Shown here: positions 15,865 to 23,433 of the stretch, one piece after another
Layout of the letters: each line of letters opens with the position of its first letter
Numbering within the stretch: position 1 is the first letter of the stretch
Assembly (NCBI RefSeq): GCF_900157385.1
Contig: NZ_LT717701.1
Coordinates: 1,089,772 to 1,153,771, forward strand
From: Mycobacterium terramassiliense
GTDB lineage: Bacteria > Actinomycetota > Actinomycetes > Mycobacteriales > Mycobacteriaceae
DNA length: 64,000 nucleotides
Reading direction: 5' to 3'
Made by a program: the position numbers and the translations under genes
Notes under the pieces: generated by a model
Database searches by the model: none
Told to the model about the DNA's origin: nothing
What the model saw: the letters and a program-made list of their open reading frames with translations, nothing else

Positions 15865-16880
15865 CGAGTGGTTCCTTTCAGGCTGCCGATCGCGAGTGAG
15901 CCGTCGTCAGATGCCGGGGCGGCCGGCCGCGCCGTCACCAGCGGCGCGGGCAACGGCGGTGGGTCGTCGAGGAAATCGGCGGTGGGGGAGAAGAACAGGC
16001 CGCCGGTGATCGCGGTGGAGAAGTCCAGGATGCGGTCGGTGTTGCCGGGCGGATCGCCGAGGAACATGTTCTCCAGCATCTGCTCGGTGACCCGCGGCGT
16101 TCGTGAATACCCGATGAAGTACGTGCCGTATTCGCCCTTGCCCAGCTCACCGAAGGGCATGTTGTGCCGCAAGATCTTCAGCTCGGTGCCATCGTCGTCT
16201 TCGATGACGTTCAGGGCGATGTGGGCGTTGGCCGGCTTGTCGTCGTCGCCGAGTTCGATGTCTTCCAGCTTGGTCCGGCCGATCACCAGTTCCTGCTCGG
16301 TGACCGACAGCGCGTTCCACGCCGACATGTCGTGCACGTACTTCTGCACGTGCACGTAGCACGAGCCCGCGAAGTCGGGATCCTCATCACCGATGGCGGT
16401 GGCGCTGACGGCCAGTGGGCCATCGGGATTCTCGGTGCCGTCGACGAACCCCAGCAGGTCGCGGTTGTCGAAGTAGCGGAACCCGTGCACCTCGTCGACC
16501 ACGGTGACCGCGCCGGCCATCGCCCGCAGGATGCGGTCGGCCAGCTCGAAACAGACGTCCAAGCTCTCGGCCCGGATGTGCAACAACAGGTCCCCGGGCG
16601 TGGCCGGGGCGGTGTGGCGCGGGCCGTTCAGCGCGGTGAAGGGACGCAGTTCGGCGGGACGCGGCCCGGAAAACAGGCGATCCCAGGCGTCGGAGCCGAT
16701 CGAGGCGATCGCCGACAACCGTTTCGGCGGCTCGCGGAAGCCGATCGCGCGCACCAATCCGGAGATCTTCGGCAGCGCGTCGTGCACCGTCGCCTCCCCG
16801 CCGTCGTCGATGGTGACAACGAGAAACATGGCGGCGGGTGTCAACGGCTGGAGGATGGGTTGCGGCTGGACCGGAGGCAC
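15861..16880 (-). CDS. DyP-type heme peroxidase, encapsulin cargo
   Basis: A 339-residue dye-decolourising peroxidase, equivalent to Rv0799c. The GxxDG motif is seen in LLGFVDGTENPDG with the distal Asp, and heme-pocket residues lie around SCYVHVQKYVHDM. The start is set at GTG 16880 (MPPVQPQPILQP) to match the family length; the longer frame adds a non-homologous lead. The last residues, DGSLAIGSLKG plus TTR, are the typical C-terminal encapsulin-targeting peptide, which directs packaging inside the shell encoded just downstream. It is divergent from pepC, 40 bp away. Confidence 0.93.
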   Translation of the reverse strand: MPPVQPQPILQPLTPAAMFLVVTIDDGGEATVHDALPKISGLVRAIGFREPPKRLSAIASIGSDAWDRLFSGPRPAELRPFTALNGPRHTAPATPGDLLLHIRAESLDVCFELADRILRAMAGAVTVVDEVHGFRYFDNRDLLGFVDGTENPDGPLAVSATAIGDEDPDFAGSCYVHVQKYVHDMSAWNALSVTEQELVIGRTKLEDIELGDDDKPANAHIALNVIEDDDGTELKILRHNMPFGELGKGEYGTYFIGYSRTPRVTEQMLENMFLGDPPGNTDRILDFSTAITGGLFFSPTADFLDDPPPLPAPLVTARPAAPASDDGSLAIGSLKGTTR

Positions 16881-16920
16881 TCTGGCAACCCTAGCGTGAA
16901 GTCCTCGGCGCCCGACAGCC

Positions 16921-18189
16921 ATGATGGTCAACATGCCGGCCGGAGCCGCAGGCCTCTGCGAATTCATCGACGCATCCCCGTCGCCGTTTCACGCCTGCGC
17001 CACGGCGGCCGCCCGGCTGGCCGCGTCCGGCTACGCCGAACTCGCCGAGACCGACCGTTGGCCCGGGCAACCCGGCCGCTACTTCATCGTGCGGGGCGGC
17101 TCGCTGGTCGCCTGGAACTCCGAGGGGGCCGACGGTCCTTTCCGAATCGTCGGCGCGCACACCGACAGCCCCAACCTGCGGGTCAAGCAGCACCCGGACC
17201 GGCTGGTCGCCGGCTGGCGGGTGGTGGCGCTGGAGCCGTACGGCGGCGCGTGGCTGAACTCCTGGCTGGACCGCGACCTGGGCATCAGCGGGCGGCTGTC
17301 GGTGCGGGACGGGAACGGGATCGACCATCGGCTGGTCCGGATCGACGACCCGATCTTGCGGGTGCCGCAGCTGGCGATCCACTTGGCCGAGGACCGCAAA
17401 TCCGTGACTCTGGACCCGCAGCGACACGTCAACGCGGTCTGGGGCGTTGGGGAACAACGGGGTTCGTTCATCGACTACGTCGCCGAGCGGGCGGGAGTGG
17501 CGGCGAGAGATGTGCTGAGCGCCGACCTGATGACGCACGACCTGACCCCGTCGGCGGTGATCGGCGCCGACGCCGGACTGCTCAGCGCGCCCCGGCTGGA
17601 CAACCAGGCCAGCTGCTACGCGGGGACGGAGGCGTTGGTCTCCGCCGGCCCGGCGGCGTTCGTGCCGGTGCTGGTGCTCTTCGACCACGAGGAGGTGGGA
17701 TCGACCTCCGACCGCGGCGCGCAGTCCAACCTGCTGAGCGCCGTGCTGGAGCGGATCGTGTTGGCCGCGGGCGGGGACCGGGAGGACTTCCTGCGCCGGC
17801 TGCCGGCGTCGCTGTTGGCTTCGGCCGACATGGCGCACGCCACCCACCCCAACTACCCGGAACGGCACGAGCCCGGCCACCTGATCGAGGTGAACGCCGG
17901 GCCGGTGCTCAAGGTGCACCCCAATCTGCGCTATGCCACCGACGGGCGCACCGCGGCGGCGTTCGAGCTGGCCTGCCGGCAGGCCGGGGTGGTACTGCAA
18001 CGTTACGAGCACCGCGCCGACCTGCCGTGCGGCTCGACGATCGGGCCGCTGGCCGCCGCGCGCACCGGCATCCCGACCGTCGATGTCGGGGCCCCACAGC
18101 TGGCCATGCATTCCGCGCGGGAGTTGATGGGCGCGCAGGACGTGGCCGCCTATTCGGCGGCGCTGCAAGCCTTTCTGTCGCCGCGCTGA
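16921..18189 (+). CDS. pepC: M18 family aminopeptidase 2 (aspartyl aminopeptidase-like)
   Basis: A 422-residue M18 zinc aminopeptidase, equivalent to Rv0800. Metal-ligand motifs are VGAHTDSPNL (His80, Asp82), LDNQAS, FDHEEVGS (Glu pair) and AHATHPNY, with the final His in LAMHSAREL. These enzymes remove N-terminal residues, often acidic ones, from peptides in the cytosol. It starts at ATG 16921 or the adjacent ATG 16924. The same sequence class follows DyP in M. tuberculosis, with divergent promoters in a 40-bp gap. Confidence 0.92.
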   Translation: MMVNMPAGAAGLCEFIDASPSPFHACATAAARLAASGYAELAETDRWPGQPGRYFIVRGGSLVAWNSEGADGPFRIVGAHTDSPNLRVKQHPDRLVAGWRVVALEPYGGAWLNSWLDRDLGISGRLSVRDGNGIDHRLVRIDDPILRVPQLAIHLAEDRKSVTLDPQRHVNAVWGVGEQRGSFIDYVAERAGVAARDVLSADLMTHDLTPSAVIGADAGLLSAPRLDNQASCYAGTEALVSAGPAAFVPVLVLFDHEEVGSTSDRGAQSNLLSAVLERIVLAAGGDREDFLRRLPASLLASADMAHATHPNYPERHEPGHLIEVNAGPVLKVHPNLRYATDGRTAAAFELACRQAGVVLQRYEHRADLPCGSTIGPLAAARTGIPTVDVGAPQLAMHSARELMGAQDVAAYSAALQAFLSPR

Positions 18190-18203
18190 CCTACGATCCG
18201 GCC

Positions 18204-18551
18204 ATGACGCTCAACGTAGAAATGGTCACCTTCGACTGCAGCGATCCCGCGGGGCTGGCCGGTTGGTGGGCCGAGCAGTTCGGTGGGACGACGCACGTCA
18301 TCCTCGCCGAGGAGTTCGTCGCGGTGATTTTTCCGGAAGGGCTGCGGCTCGGCTTCCAGAAGGTGCCGGATCCCACGCCCGGAAAGAACCGGGTGCACCT
18401 CGACTTGGGTGCGGCCGACGTCGACGCCGAGGTGGCGCGGCTGACGGCGGCCGGGGCAACCGAACTGGGACGGCACAACTTCGGTGACAAATTCCGCTGG
18501 GTGGTGCTGGCCGATCCCGAGGGCAACGCCTTTTGCGTGGTGCGCCAGTGA
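18204..18551 (+). CDS. VOC family protein (Rv0801-like), probably leaderless
   Basis: A 115-residue single VOC domain: it begins MTLNVEMVTFDCSDPAGLAG and ends WVVLADPEGNAFCVVRQ, the usual DPEGN-F-C C-terminus. The real gene is only the last 348 bp of a much longer open frame that runs antisense through DyP and out of frame through pepC. A -10-like TACGAT at 18192-18197 is followed by exactly 6 bases before ATG 18204, so a leaderless transcript starting at the ATG is likely. It follows pepC by 14 bp. Function unknown; metal residues appear partly lost. Confidence 0.85.
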   Translation: MTLNVEMVTFDCSDPAGLAGWWAEQFGGTTHVILAEEFVAVIFPEGLRLGFQKVPDPTPGKNRVHLDLGAADVDAEVARLTAAGATELGRHNFGDKFRWVVLADPEGNAFCVVRQ

Positions 18552-18643
18552 GTGTGCGCCCACGGCGTTCGGTGTGCGCGTAGGGCGGGAAAATCGCCGG
18601 ATTTTCGCCGTCGGCGCACACATAAGTACGTGAGCGCACACTC
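18550..18643. repeat. Three nested inverted repeats between convergent genes
   Basis: Concentric arms are seen: GAGTGTGCGC (18550-18559) with GCGCACACTC (18634-18643), GTGTGCGC (18572-18579) with GCGCACAC (18614-18621), and an inner pair GGCGGGAAAATC (18584-18595) with GATTTTCGCC (18600-18609). The whole 94-base gap could fold into one long hairpin in RNA of either strand. A bidirectional terminator or a dispersed repeat is likely. Confidence 0.65.
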
Positions 18644-18659
18644 GAGCCCCGGCCGCCGT

Positions 18660-19055
18660 TCAGCCCCGGGGGAGGATCGGCGGGTCGTAGCGGATCACGT
18701 TCTCCACGACGATCCCGTCGCGGGTGCGAACCCGGTCGATCCCGCGGATGCGGAACGGCCCGTCGGGCCCGGTACCCCGGCCGACGTAGTGCAAAAACAC
18801 CAGCTCCTCACCCGCGACGGGGCCGGGCACGGTGGCGCTGTCGATGACCTCGAGCTTCAAATCCGGTGCGGCGTCGAGTATTTCGGCGATCTTGGCCGTG
18901 TAGGGCTCGATGCCCCGGACCGGTTCGGCATCGCCCGGCCAGTAGCCCACGATGTCGTCGGCCAGGATGTCGAAGCCGCGCGACATGGTGGGCGCCGCCC
19001 AGTACGCGGCGAACACCTCGGCGCTGAACTTGGGGACGGATTGGATGTCGGTCAT
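18660..19055 (-). CDS. NTF2-like (SnoaL-type) protein
   Basis: A 131-residue cone-shaped NTF2-fold protein. The start at ATG 19055 (MTDIQSVPKFSAEVFAAYW) follows GGAGG at 19060-19064 on the minus strand. Features are the N-terminal helices, GYWPGDAEPVRGIEPYTAKI and ending FRIRGIDRVRTRDGIVVENV, a typical SnoaL-like strand pattern. Members act as isomerases, hydrolases or binding proteins, and no catalytic residues can be assigned here. It is divergent from the XRE regulator at 19181, which may control it. Confidence 0.75.
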   Translation of the reverse strand: MTDIQSVPKFSAEVFAAYWAAPTMSRGFDILADDIVGYWPGDAEPVRGIEPYTAKIAEILDAAPDLKLEVIDSATVPGPVAGEELVFLHYVGRGTGPDGPFRIRGIDRVRTRDGIVVENVIRYDPPILPRG

Positions 19056-19151
19056 CGTTCCTCCTTGGGTCGGGCGCTCCGATCGAGCGCGTCCCGCCAA
19101 GCGTGTCGCGGCGGCGTGCGGCGGCACAATTACCTCCGAGGTCATCGCTAC

Positions 19152-19180
19152 CGGTACACCGGCGTGGTTACCGTGGCTTG
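19152..19180 (+). promoter_or_regulatory. Leaderless promoter with overlapping dyad before the XRE regulator
   Basis: A -10-like TACCGT (19169-19174) sits 6 bases before GTG 19181, the spacing of mycobacterial leaderless transcripts. The same bases form the right arm of a CGGTA-N12-TACCG dyad (19152-19173), so a protein bound there would block the promoter. Autoregulation is inferred. Confidence 0.5.
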
Positions 19181-19972
19181 GTGAGCCACGCGGCGGTCGG
19201 TGCCCTGTTGCGCGAATGGCGGGAGCGTCGACGCGTGAGTCAGCTCGACCTGTCGCTGACCGTCGGGGTGTCGGCGCGGCACCTGAGCTTCATCGAGACG
19301 GGGCGCTCGCGCCCCAGCCCGGAGATGGTGCTCGCCCTCGCCGAGGGTCTCGACGTTCCGCTGCGCGAGCAAAACACGCTGCTGCTTGCGGCCGGCTTCG
19401 CGCCCCGTTACCCGTCGCGTCCGCTGGAGGATGCCGCGCTGTCCCCGGCCCGCGACGCGGTGCAGCGCCTCCTCGATGCCCACGACCCCTACCCCGGCAT
19501 CGTGATCGACCGCTGCTGGAACATCGTGGGAACCAATACCGCCGCGTCCGCGCTGACCGCGGGCCTGCCCGACGATCTGCTCGGCCCACCGGCCAACGTC
19601 TACCGGCTGTCGCTGCACCCCGACGGCCTCGCCGGGCGGACCCTGAATTTCCCCGAGTGGGCGGGTTATCTGCTGCACCAGCTCCGGCGCACGATCGCGC
19701 TCACCGGCGACCCGGGGTTGCAGGCGCTCGACGACGAGGTGCGCGGGTATCCGGGGGTCGCGGGCGCCGCCACGGCGCGCGGCGCGTCACCGGACGGCGC
19801 CGGCGGGCTGCTCATCCCCTTCGTGCTGGACGTCGGCGGGGGGCAACCGCTGTCGATGTTCACCACGCTGACGACGTTCGGGACCCCACTCGATGTCACG
19901 CTCGCCGAATTGGCCGTCGAGCTGTTCTATCCGGCCGACGCCGAAAGCGCCAGGCTGCTGCGCGGCAGGTAG
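19181..19972 (+). CDS. XRE-family HTH regulator with MmyB-like ligand domain
   Basis: A 263-residue regulator. The start at GTG 19181 (first residues MSHAAVGALLREWRERRRVS) places the XRE HTH at about residues 5-62 (SQLDLSLTVGVSARHLSFIE). The rest is the MmyB-like PAS-type domain, including PYPGIVIDRCWNIVGTN and NFPEWAGYLLHQL, that binds small ligands, probably fatty acids, in relatives. The longer frame from 19103 is rejected because the added residues are non-homologous. The divergent NTF2-like gene is the likely target, a common pairing for this family. Confidence 0.88.
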   Translation: MSHAAVGALLREWRERRRVSQLDLSLTVGVSARHLSFIETGRSRPSPEMVLALAEGLDVPLREQNTLLLAAGFAPRYPSRPLEDAALSPARDAVQRLLDAHDPYPGIVIDRCWNIVGTNTAASALTAGLPDDLLGPPANVYRLSLHPDGLAGRTLNFPEWAGYLLHQLRRTIALTGDPGLQALDDEVRGYPGVAGAATARGASPDGAGGLLIPFVLDVGGGQPLSMFTTLTTFGTPLDVTLAELAVELFYPADAESARLLRGR

Positions 19973-19990
19973 CGCTCTTACACTGGTCGG

Positions 19991-22288
19991 GTGACTGTCT
20001 CCGGGACGAGCGCGCGCACCCACACCGTCGACACCGTCGAACACGCCGCCACCACGCCCGACCAGCCGCAACCCTTCCACGAGCTGGGCCTCAAAGACGA
20101 CGAGTACCAGCGGATCCGCGAGATCCTGGGCCGCCGGCCCACCGACACCGAGCTCGCGATGTACTCGGTGATGTGGAGCGAGCACTGCTCCTACAAGTCC
20201 TCGAAGGTGCACCTGCGCTACTTCGGTGAGACCACCACCGACGAGATGCGCGCGGGCATGCTCGCCGGCATCGGCGAGAACGCCGGCGTCGTCGACATCG
20301 GCGACGGCTGGGCGGTCACCTTCAAGGTGGAGTCGCACAACCACCCGTCCTACGTCGAGCCGTACCAGGGCGCGGCGACCGGCGTGGGCGGCATCGTGCG
20401 CGACATCATGGCGATGGGCGCGCGGCCGGTCGCCGTGATGGACCAGCTGCGGTTCGGCGCCGCCGACGCCCCGGACACCCGCCGCGTGGTCGACGGCGTG
20501 GTGCGCGGCATCGGCGGCTACGGCAACTCGCTGGGCCTGCCCAACATCGGCGGCGAGACCGTCTTCGACGCGTGCTACGCCGGCAACCCGTTGGTGAACG
20601 CGATGTGCGTCGGCGTATTGCGCCAGGAGGATTTGCATTTGGCGTTCGCCTCGGGTGCCGGCAACAAGATCATCCTGTTCGGCGCGCGCACGGGGCTGGA
20701 CGGCATCGGCGGCGTGTCGGTGCTGGCGTCGGACACGTTCGACAGCACCGGATCCCGCAAGAAGCTGCCCTCGGTTCAGGTGGGCGACCCCTTCATGGAG
20801 AAGGTGCTCATCGAGTGCTGCCTCGAGCTGTACGCGGGCGGGCTGGTGATCGGCATCCAGGACCTCGGCGGGGCCGGATTGGCCTGCGCCACTTCCGAAT
20901 TGGCATCGGCCGGGGACGGTGGTATGGCCGTCCAACTCGACGCGGTGCCGCTGCGGGCCAAGGAGATGACACCCGCCGAGGTGCTCTGCAGCGAGTCGCA
21001 GGAGCGCATGTGCGCGGTGGTGGCCCCGGAGAACGTGGACGCCTTCATGGCGGTGTGCCGCAAATGGGAAGTGCTGGCCACCGTCATCGGCGAGGTCACC
21101 GACGGCGACCGGTTGCGGATCACCTGGCGCGGCGAGACCGTCGTGGACGTGCCGCCGCGCACCGTGGCCCACGAGGGGCCGGTGTACCAGCGGCCGGTCG
21201 CGCGCCCCGAATCGCAGGACGCCCTGAACGCGGACCGCTCGACGGGCCTGCCGCGTCCTTCCACCGGCGACGAGCTGCGCGCGACTTTGCTTGCGCTGCT
21301 GGGCAGTCCGCATCTGTGCAGCCGCGCGTTCATCACCGAGCAGTACGACCGCTACGTGCGAGGCAACACCGTGCTGGCCGAGCATGCCGACGGCGGCGTG
21401 CTGCGCGTCGACGAGTCGACCGGCCGCGGCATCGCGGTGTCGACCGACGCGTCGGGGCGCTACACGCTGCTGGACCCCTACGCCGGGGCCCAGCTCGCGC
21501 TGGCCGAGGCGTACCGCAACGTCGCCGTCACGGGTGCGACCCCGGTCGCGGTGACCAACTGCCTCAACTTCGGTTCGCCCGAGGACCCGGGGGTGATGTG
21601 GCAGTTCTCGCAGGCGGTGCGGGGCCTGGCCGATGGTTGTGCGGCCCTTGGGATTCCGGTGACCGGCGGCAACGTCAGCTTTTACAACCAAACCGGGTCG
21701 GCGGCGATCCTGCCCACGCCGGTGGTGGGCGTGCTCGGCGTGATCGATGACGTCGCCCGGCGCATCCCCACCGGCCTGGGCACCGAACCGGGCGAAACCC
21801 TGCTGCTGCTGGGCGACACCCGCGACGAGTTCGACGGTTCCGTCTGGGCCCAGGTGACCGCCGACCACCTGGGCGGTCTGCCGCCCCGGGTCGACCTGGC
21901 GCGGGAAAAGTTGCTGGCCGAGGTGCTGGCCTCGGCGTCGCGCGACGGGCTGGTATCCGCCGCACACGACCTGTCCGAGGGCGGCTTAGCCCAGGCCATC
22001 GTCGAGTCGGCGCTGGCGGGTGAAACCGGTTGCCGCATCGTGCTTCCCGAGGACGCCGACCCCTTCGTGACATTGTTCTCGGAGTCGGCGGGCCGGGTGC
22101 TGGTGGCGGTGCCGCGCACCGAGGAGAGCCGCTTCCGCGCGATGTGCGAGGCGCGGGGGCTGCCCGCGGTGCGCATCGGCGTCGTCGATCAGGACTCGGA
22201 CGCGGTGGAGATTCAGGGCTTGTTCACGGTGTCCCTGGCGCAACTGCGCGAGACGTCAGAGTCGGTGCTGCCGCGTTTCTTTGGATGA
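19991..22288 (+). CDS. purL: Phosphoribosylformylglycinamidine synthase subunit PurL
   Basis: A 765-residue small-type PurL, the ATP-dependent synthetase subunit that makes FGAM from FGAR with ammonia from PurQ. Typical blocks are SVMWSEHCSYKSSK near the N-terminus, KVESHNHPSYVEPYQGAATG with the ATP/metal ligands, and GGNVSFYNQTG late in the protein. A -10-like TACACT at 19979-19984 is 6 bases before GTG 19991, so initiation is probably leaderless. It is far from purS-purQ, as in M. tuberculosis. Its stop overlaps the ATG of the downstream CPBP gene. Confidence 0.96.
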   Translation: MTVSGTSARTHTVDTVEHAATTPDQPQPFHELGLKDDEYQRIREILGRRPTDTELAMYSVMWSEHCSYKSSKVHLRYFGETTTDEMRAGMLAGIGENAGVVDIGDGWAVTFKVESHNHPSYVEPYQGAATGVGGIVRDIMAMGARPVAVMDQLRFGAADAPDTRRVVDGVVRGIGGYGNSLGLPNIGGETVFDACYAGNPLVNAMCVGVLRQEDLHLAFASGAGNKIILFGARTGLDGIGGVSVLASDTFDSTGSRKKLPSVQVGDPFMEKVLIECCLELYAGGLVIGIQDLGGAGLACATSELASAGDGGMAVQLDAVPLRAKEMTPAEVLCSESQERMCAVVAPENVDAFMAVCRKWEVLATVIGEVTDGDRLRITWRGETVVDVPPRTVAHEGPVYQRPVARPESQDALNADRSTGLPRPSTGDELRATLLALLGSPHLCSRAFITEQYDRYVRGNTVLAEHADGGVLRVDESTGRGIAVSTDASGRYTLLDPYAGAQLALAEAYRNVAVTGATPVAVTNCLNFGSPEDPGVMWQFSQAVRGLADGCAALGIPVTGGNVSFYNQTGSAAILPTPVVGVLGVIDDVARRIPTGLGTEPGETLLLLGDTRDEFDGSVWAQVTADHLGGLPPRVDLAREKLLAEVLASASRDGLVSAAHDLSEGGLAQAIVESALAGETGCRIVLPEDADPFVTLFSESAGRVLVAVPRTEESRFRAMCEARGLPAVRIGVVDQDSDAVEIQGLFTVSLAQLRETSESVLPRFFG

Positions 22289-22902
22289 GGCGGCTCAACG
22301 CGCTGTCATTGGCCGTCTCAATGGCCACCGCGCTCGTCGGCTGGAGCTTTGTCAGCCCGCGGCTACCCGCCGTCGCGCGTGTCACCCTGCAGGCGGTGGT
22401 GGGCGCGCTGCTGATCGCGGTGACGCGTGCGCCGCTGGGCCTCCGCCCGCCGCGGCTGTGGGCGGGGGTACGGCTGGGGTCGGTGGCCGGTTCGGTGGCG
22501 ACGACCGCGATCGCCGCCTCGACGGCGGTGCCCGCCGTGCGCGCTGGGATGGCCGTGCGCGAACCCCCGGCGTCGGCGCCCGCGTGGCTGTTGCTGCGGA
22601 TCCCGCTGGGCACGGTCTGGGCCGAGGAGGCGGCCTTCCGCTCGGCGCTGGGCGCCGCCGGCGCCGCCGCGTTCGGCACGCGCGGCGGAAGGTTGCTGCA
22701 GGCAAGCGCCTTCGGCCTGTCCCACATCGCCGACGCCCGCGCGGCGGGCGACCCGGTGGTGGGGACCGTACTGGTCACCGGCGTCGCGGGCTGGGTGTTC
22801 GGCTGGCTTGCCGAGCGCTCCGGCAGCCTCGCCGCGCCGATGCTGGCGCATCTGGCGATCAACGAGGCCGGCGCAGTCGCCGCGCTGACCGTGCGACGCT
22901 AG
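22285..22902 (+). CDS. CPBP family intramembrane metalloprotease (Rv0804-like)
   Basis: A 205-residue hydrophobic protein with several membrane helices. It has the three CPBP/Abi motifs: EEAAFRSAL (EExxxR), FGLSHI (FxxxH) and LAHLAINEAG (HxxxN), so the site is intact. CPBP proteases process membrane or prenylated peptides and in some bacteria give bacteriocin self-immunity, but the role here is unknown. It starts at ATG 22285, overlapping the purL stop by 4 bp, so it is translationally coupled to purL. Confidence 0.88.
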   Translation: MRRLNALSLAVSMATALVGWSFVSPRLPAVARVTLQAVVGALLIAVTRAPLGLRPPRLWAGVRLGSVAGSVATTAIAASTAVPAVRAGMAVREPPASAPAWLLLRIPLGTVWAEEAAFRSALGAAGAAAFGTRGGRLLQASAFGLSHIADARAAGDPVVGTVLVTGVAGWVFGWLAERSGSLAAPMLAHLAINEAGAVAALTVRR

Positions 22903-22906
22903 GGCC

Positions 22907-23308
22907 ATGGCCGCCCGCCAACGAGCCGACCCGGCAAAGACCCGTCAGGCGGTGCTGGCCGTCGTGGACTGGCTGCGCGACGACTCCCGCGCGGCGCCCG
23001 ACCGGGATGCCCTGGCCGCCGCGGTCCGGCTCACGGCGCGCACGCTGGCGGCCGTCGCGCCCGGCGCCAGCGTCGAGGTCCGGATCCCGCCTTTCGCCGC
23101 CGTCCAATGCATCACGGGCCCGCGCCACACCCGCGGCACACCACCCAACGTCGTGGAGGCCGACCCGCGCACCTGGCTGCTGCTGGCCACCGGGCTGGTG
23201 CGGCTCGAGGAGGCCGCGGGCACCGGGGCGGTGACCCTGTCGGGCTCCCGAGCGGGTGAGATCGGCCACTGGCTGCCGTTGTTCGACGTGGGCGAAACAC
23301 AAGTCTGA
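22907..23308 (+). CDS. Sterol carrier family (SCP-2-like) protein, Rv0807-like
   Basis: A 133-residue small protein starting at ATG 22907, 4 bp after the CPBP gene. The N-terminal half is helical (TRQAVLAVVDWLRDDSR), followed by VRLTARTLAAVAPGASVEVRIPP and a region with WLLLATGLVRLEEA, the pattern of mycobacterial maleylpyruvate-isomerase or sterol-carrier C-terminal domains. Function is unknown. It continues the purL operon and precedes purF. The M. tuberculosis phosphodiesterase (Rv0805) and cpsY (Rv0806c) that I recall in this interval are missing here. Confidence 0.8.
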   Translation: MAARQRADPAKTRQAVLAVVDWLRDDSRAAPDRDALAAAVRLTARTLAAVAPGASVEVRIPPFAAVQCITGPRHTRGTPPNVVEADPRTWLLLATGLVRLEEAAGTGAVTLSGSRAGEIGHWLPLFDVGETQV

Positions 23309-23433
23309 ACTGCAGGTTTAGGGTTTTAAGAGCGATTTTCGGCGCCCAACACGCCGGTCGGATTCGGCGCCACGACCGTCCAGCCCGTAGACTCCCTTAC
23401 GTCACCAATCGTTCGCCAGGGAGCCGCCGAACC

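Noticed and set aside
16164..18203. Very long plus-strand open frame upstream of the VOC gene (795 codons in all)
   Set aside because: It is antisense to DyP and out of frame with pepC; the protein is Arg/Gly/Ala-rich low complexity. Only the last 348 bp (18204-18551) have a VOC domain.
19787..21967. 726-codon minus-strand frame opposite purL
   Set aside because: Antisense shadow of a high-GC gene; His/Arg-rich translation with no domain, while purL on the other strand is complete.
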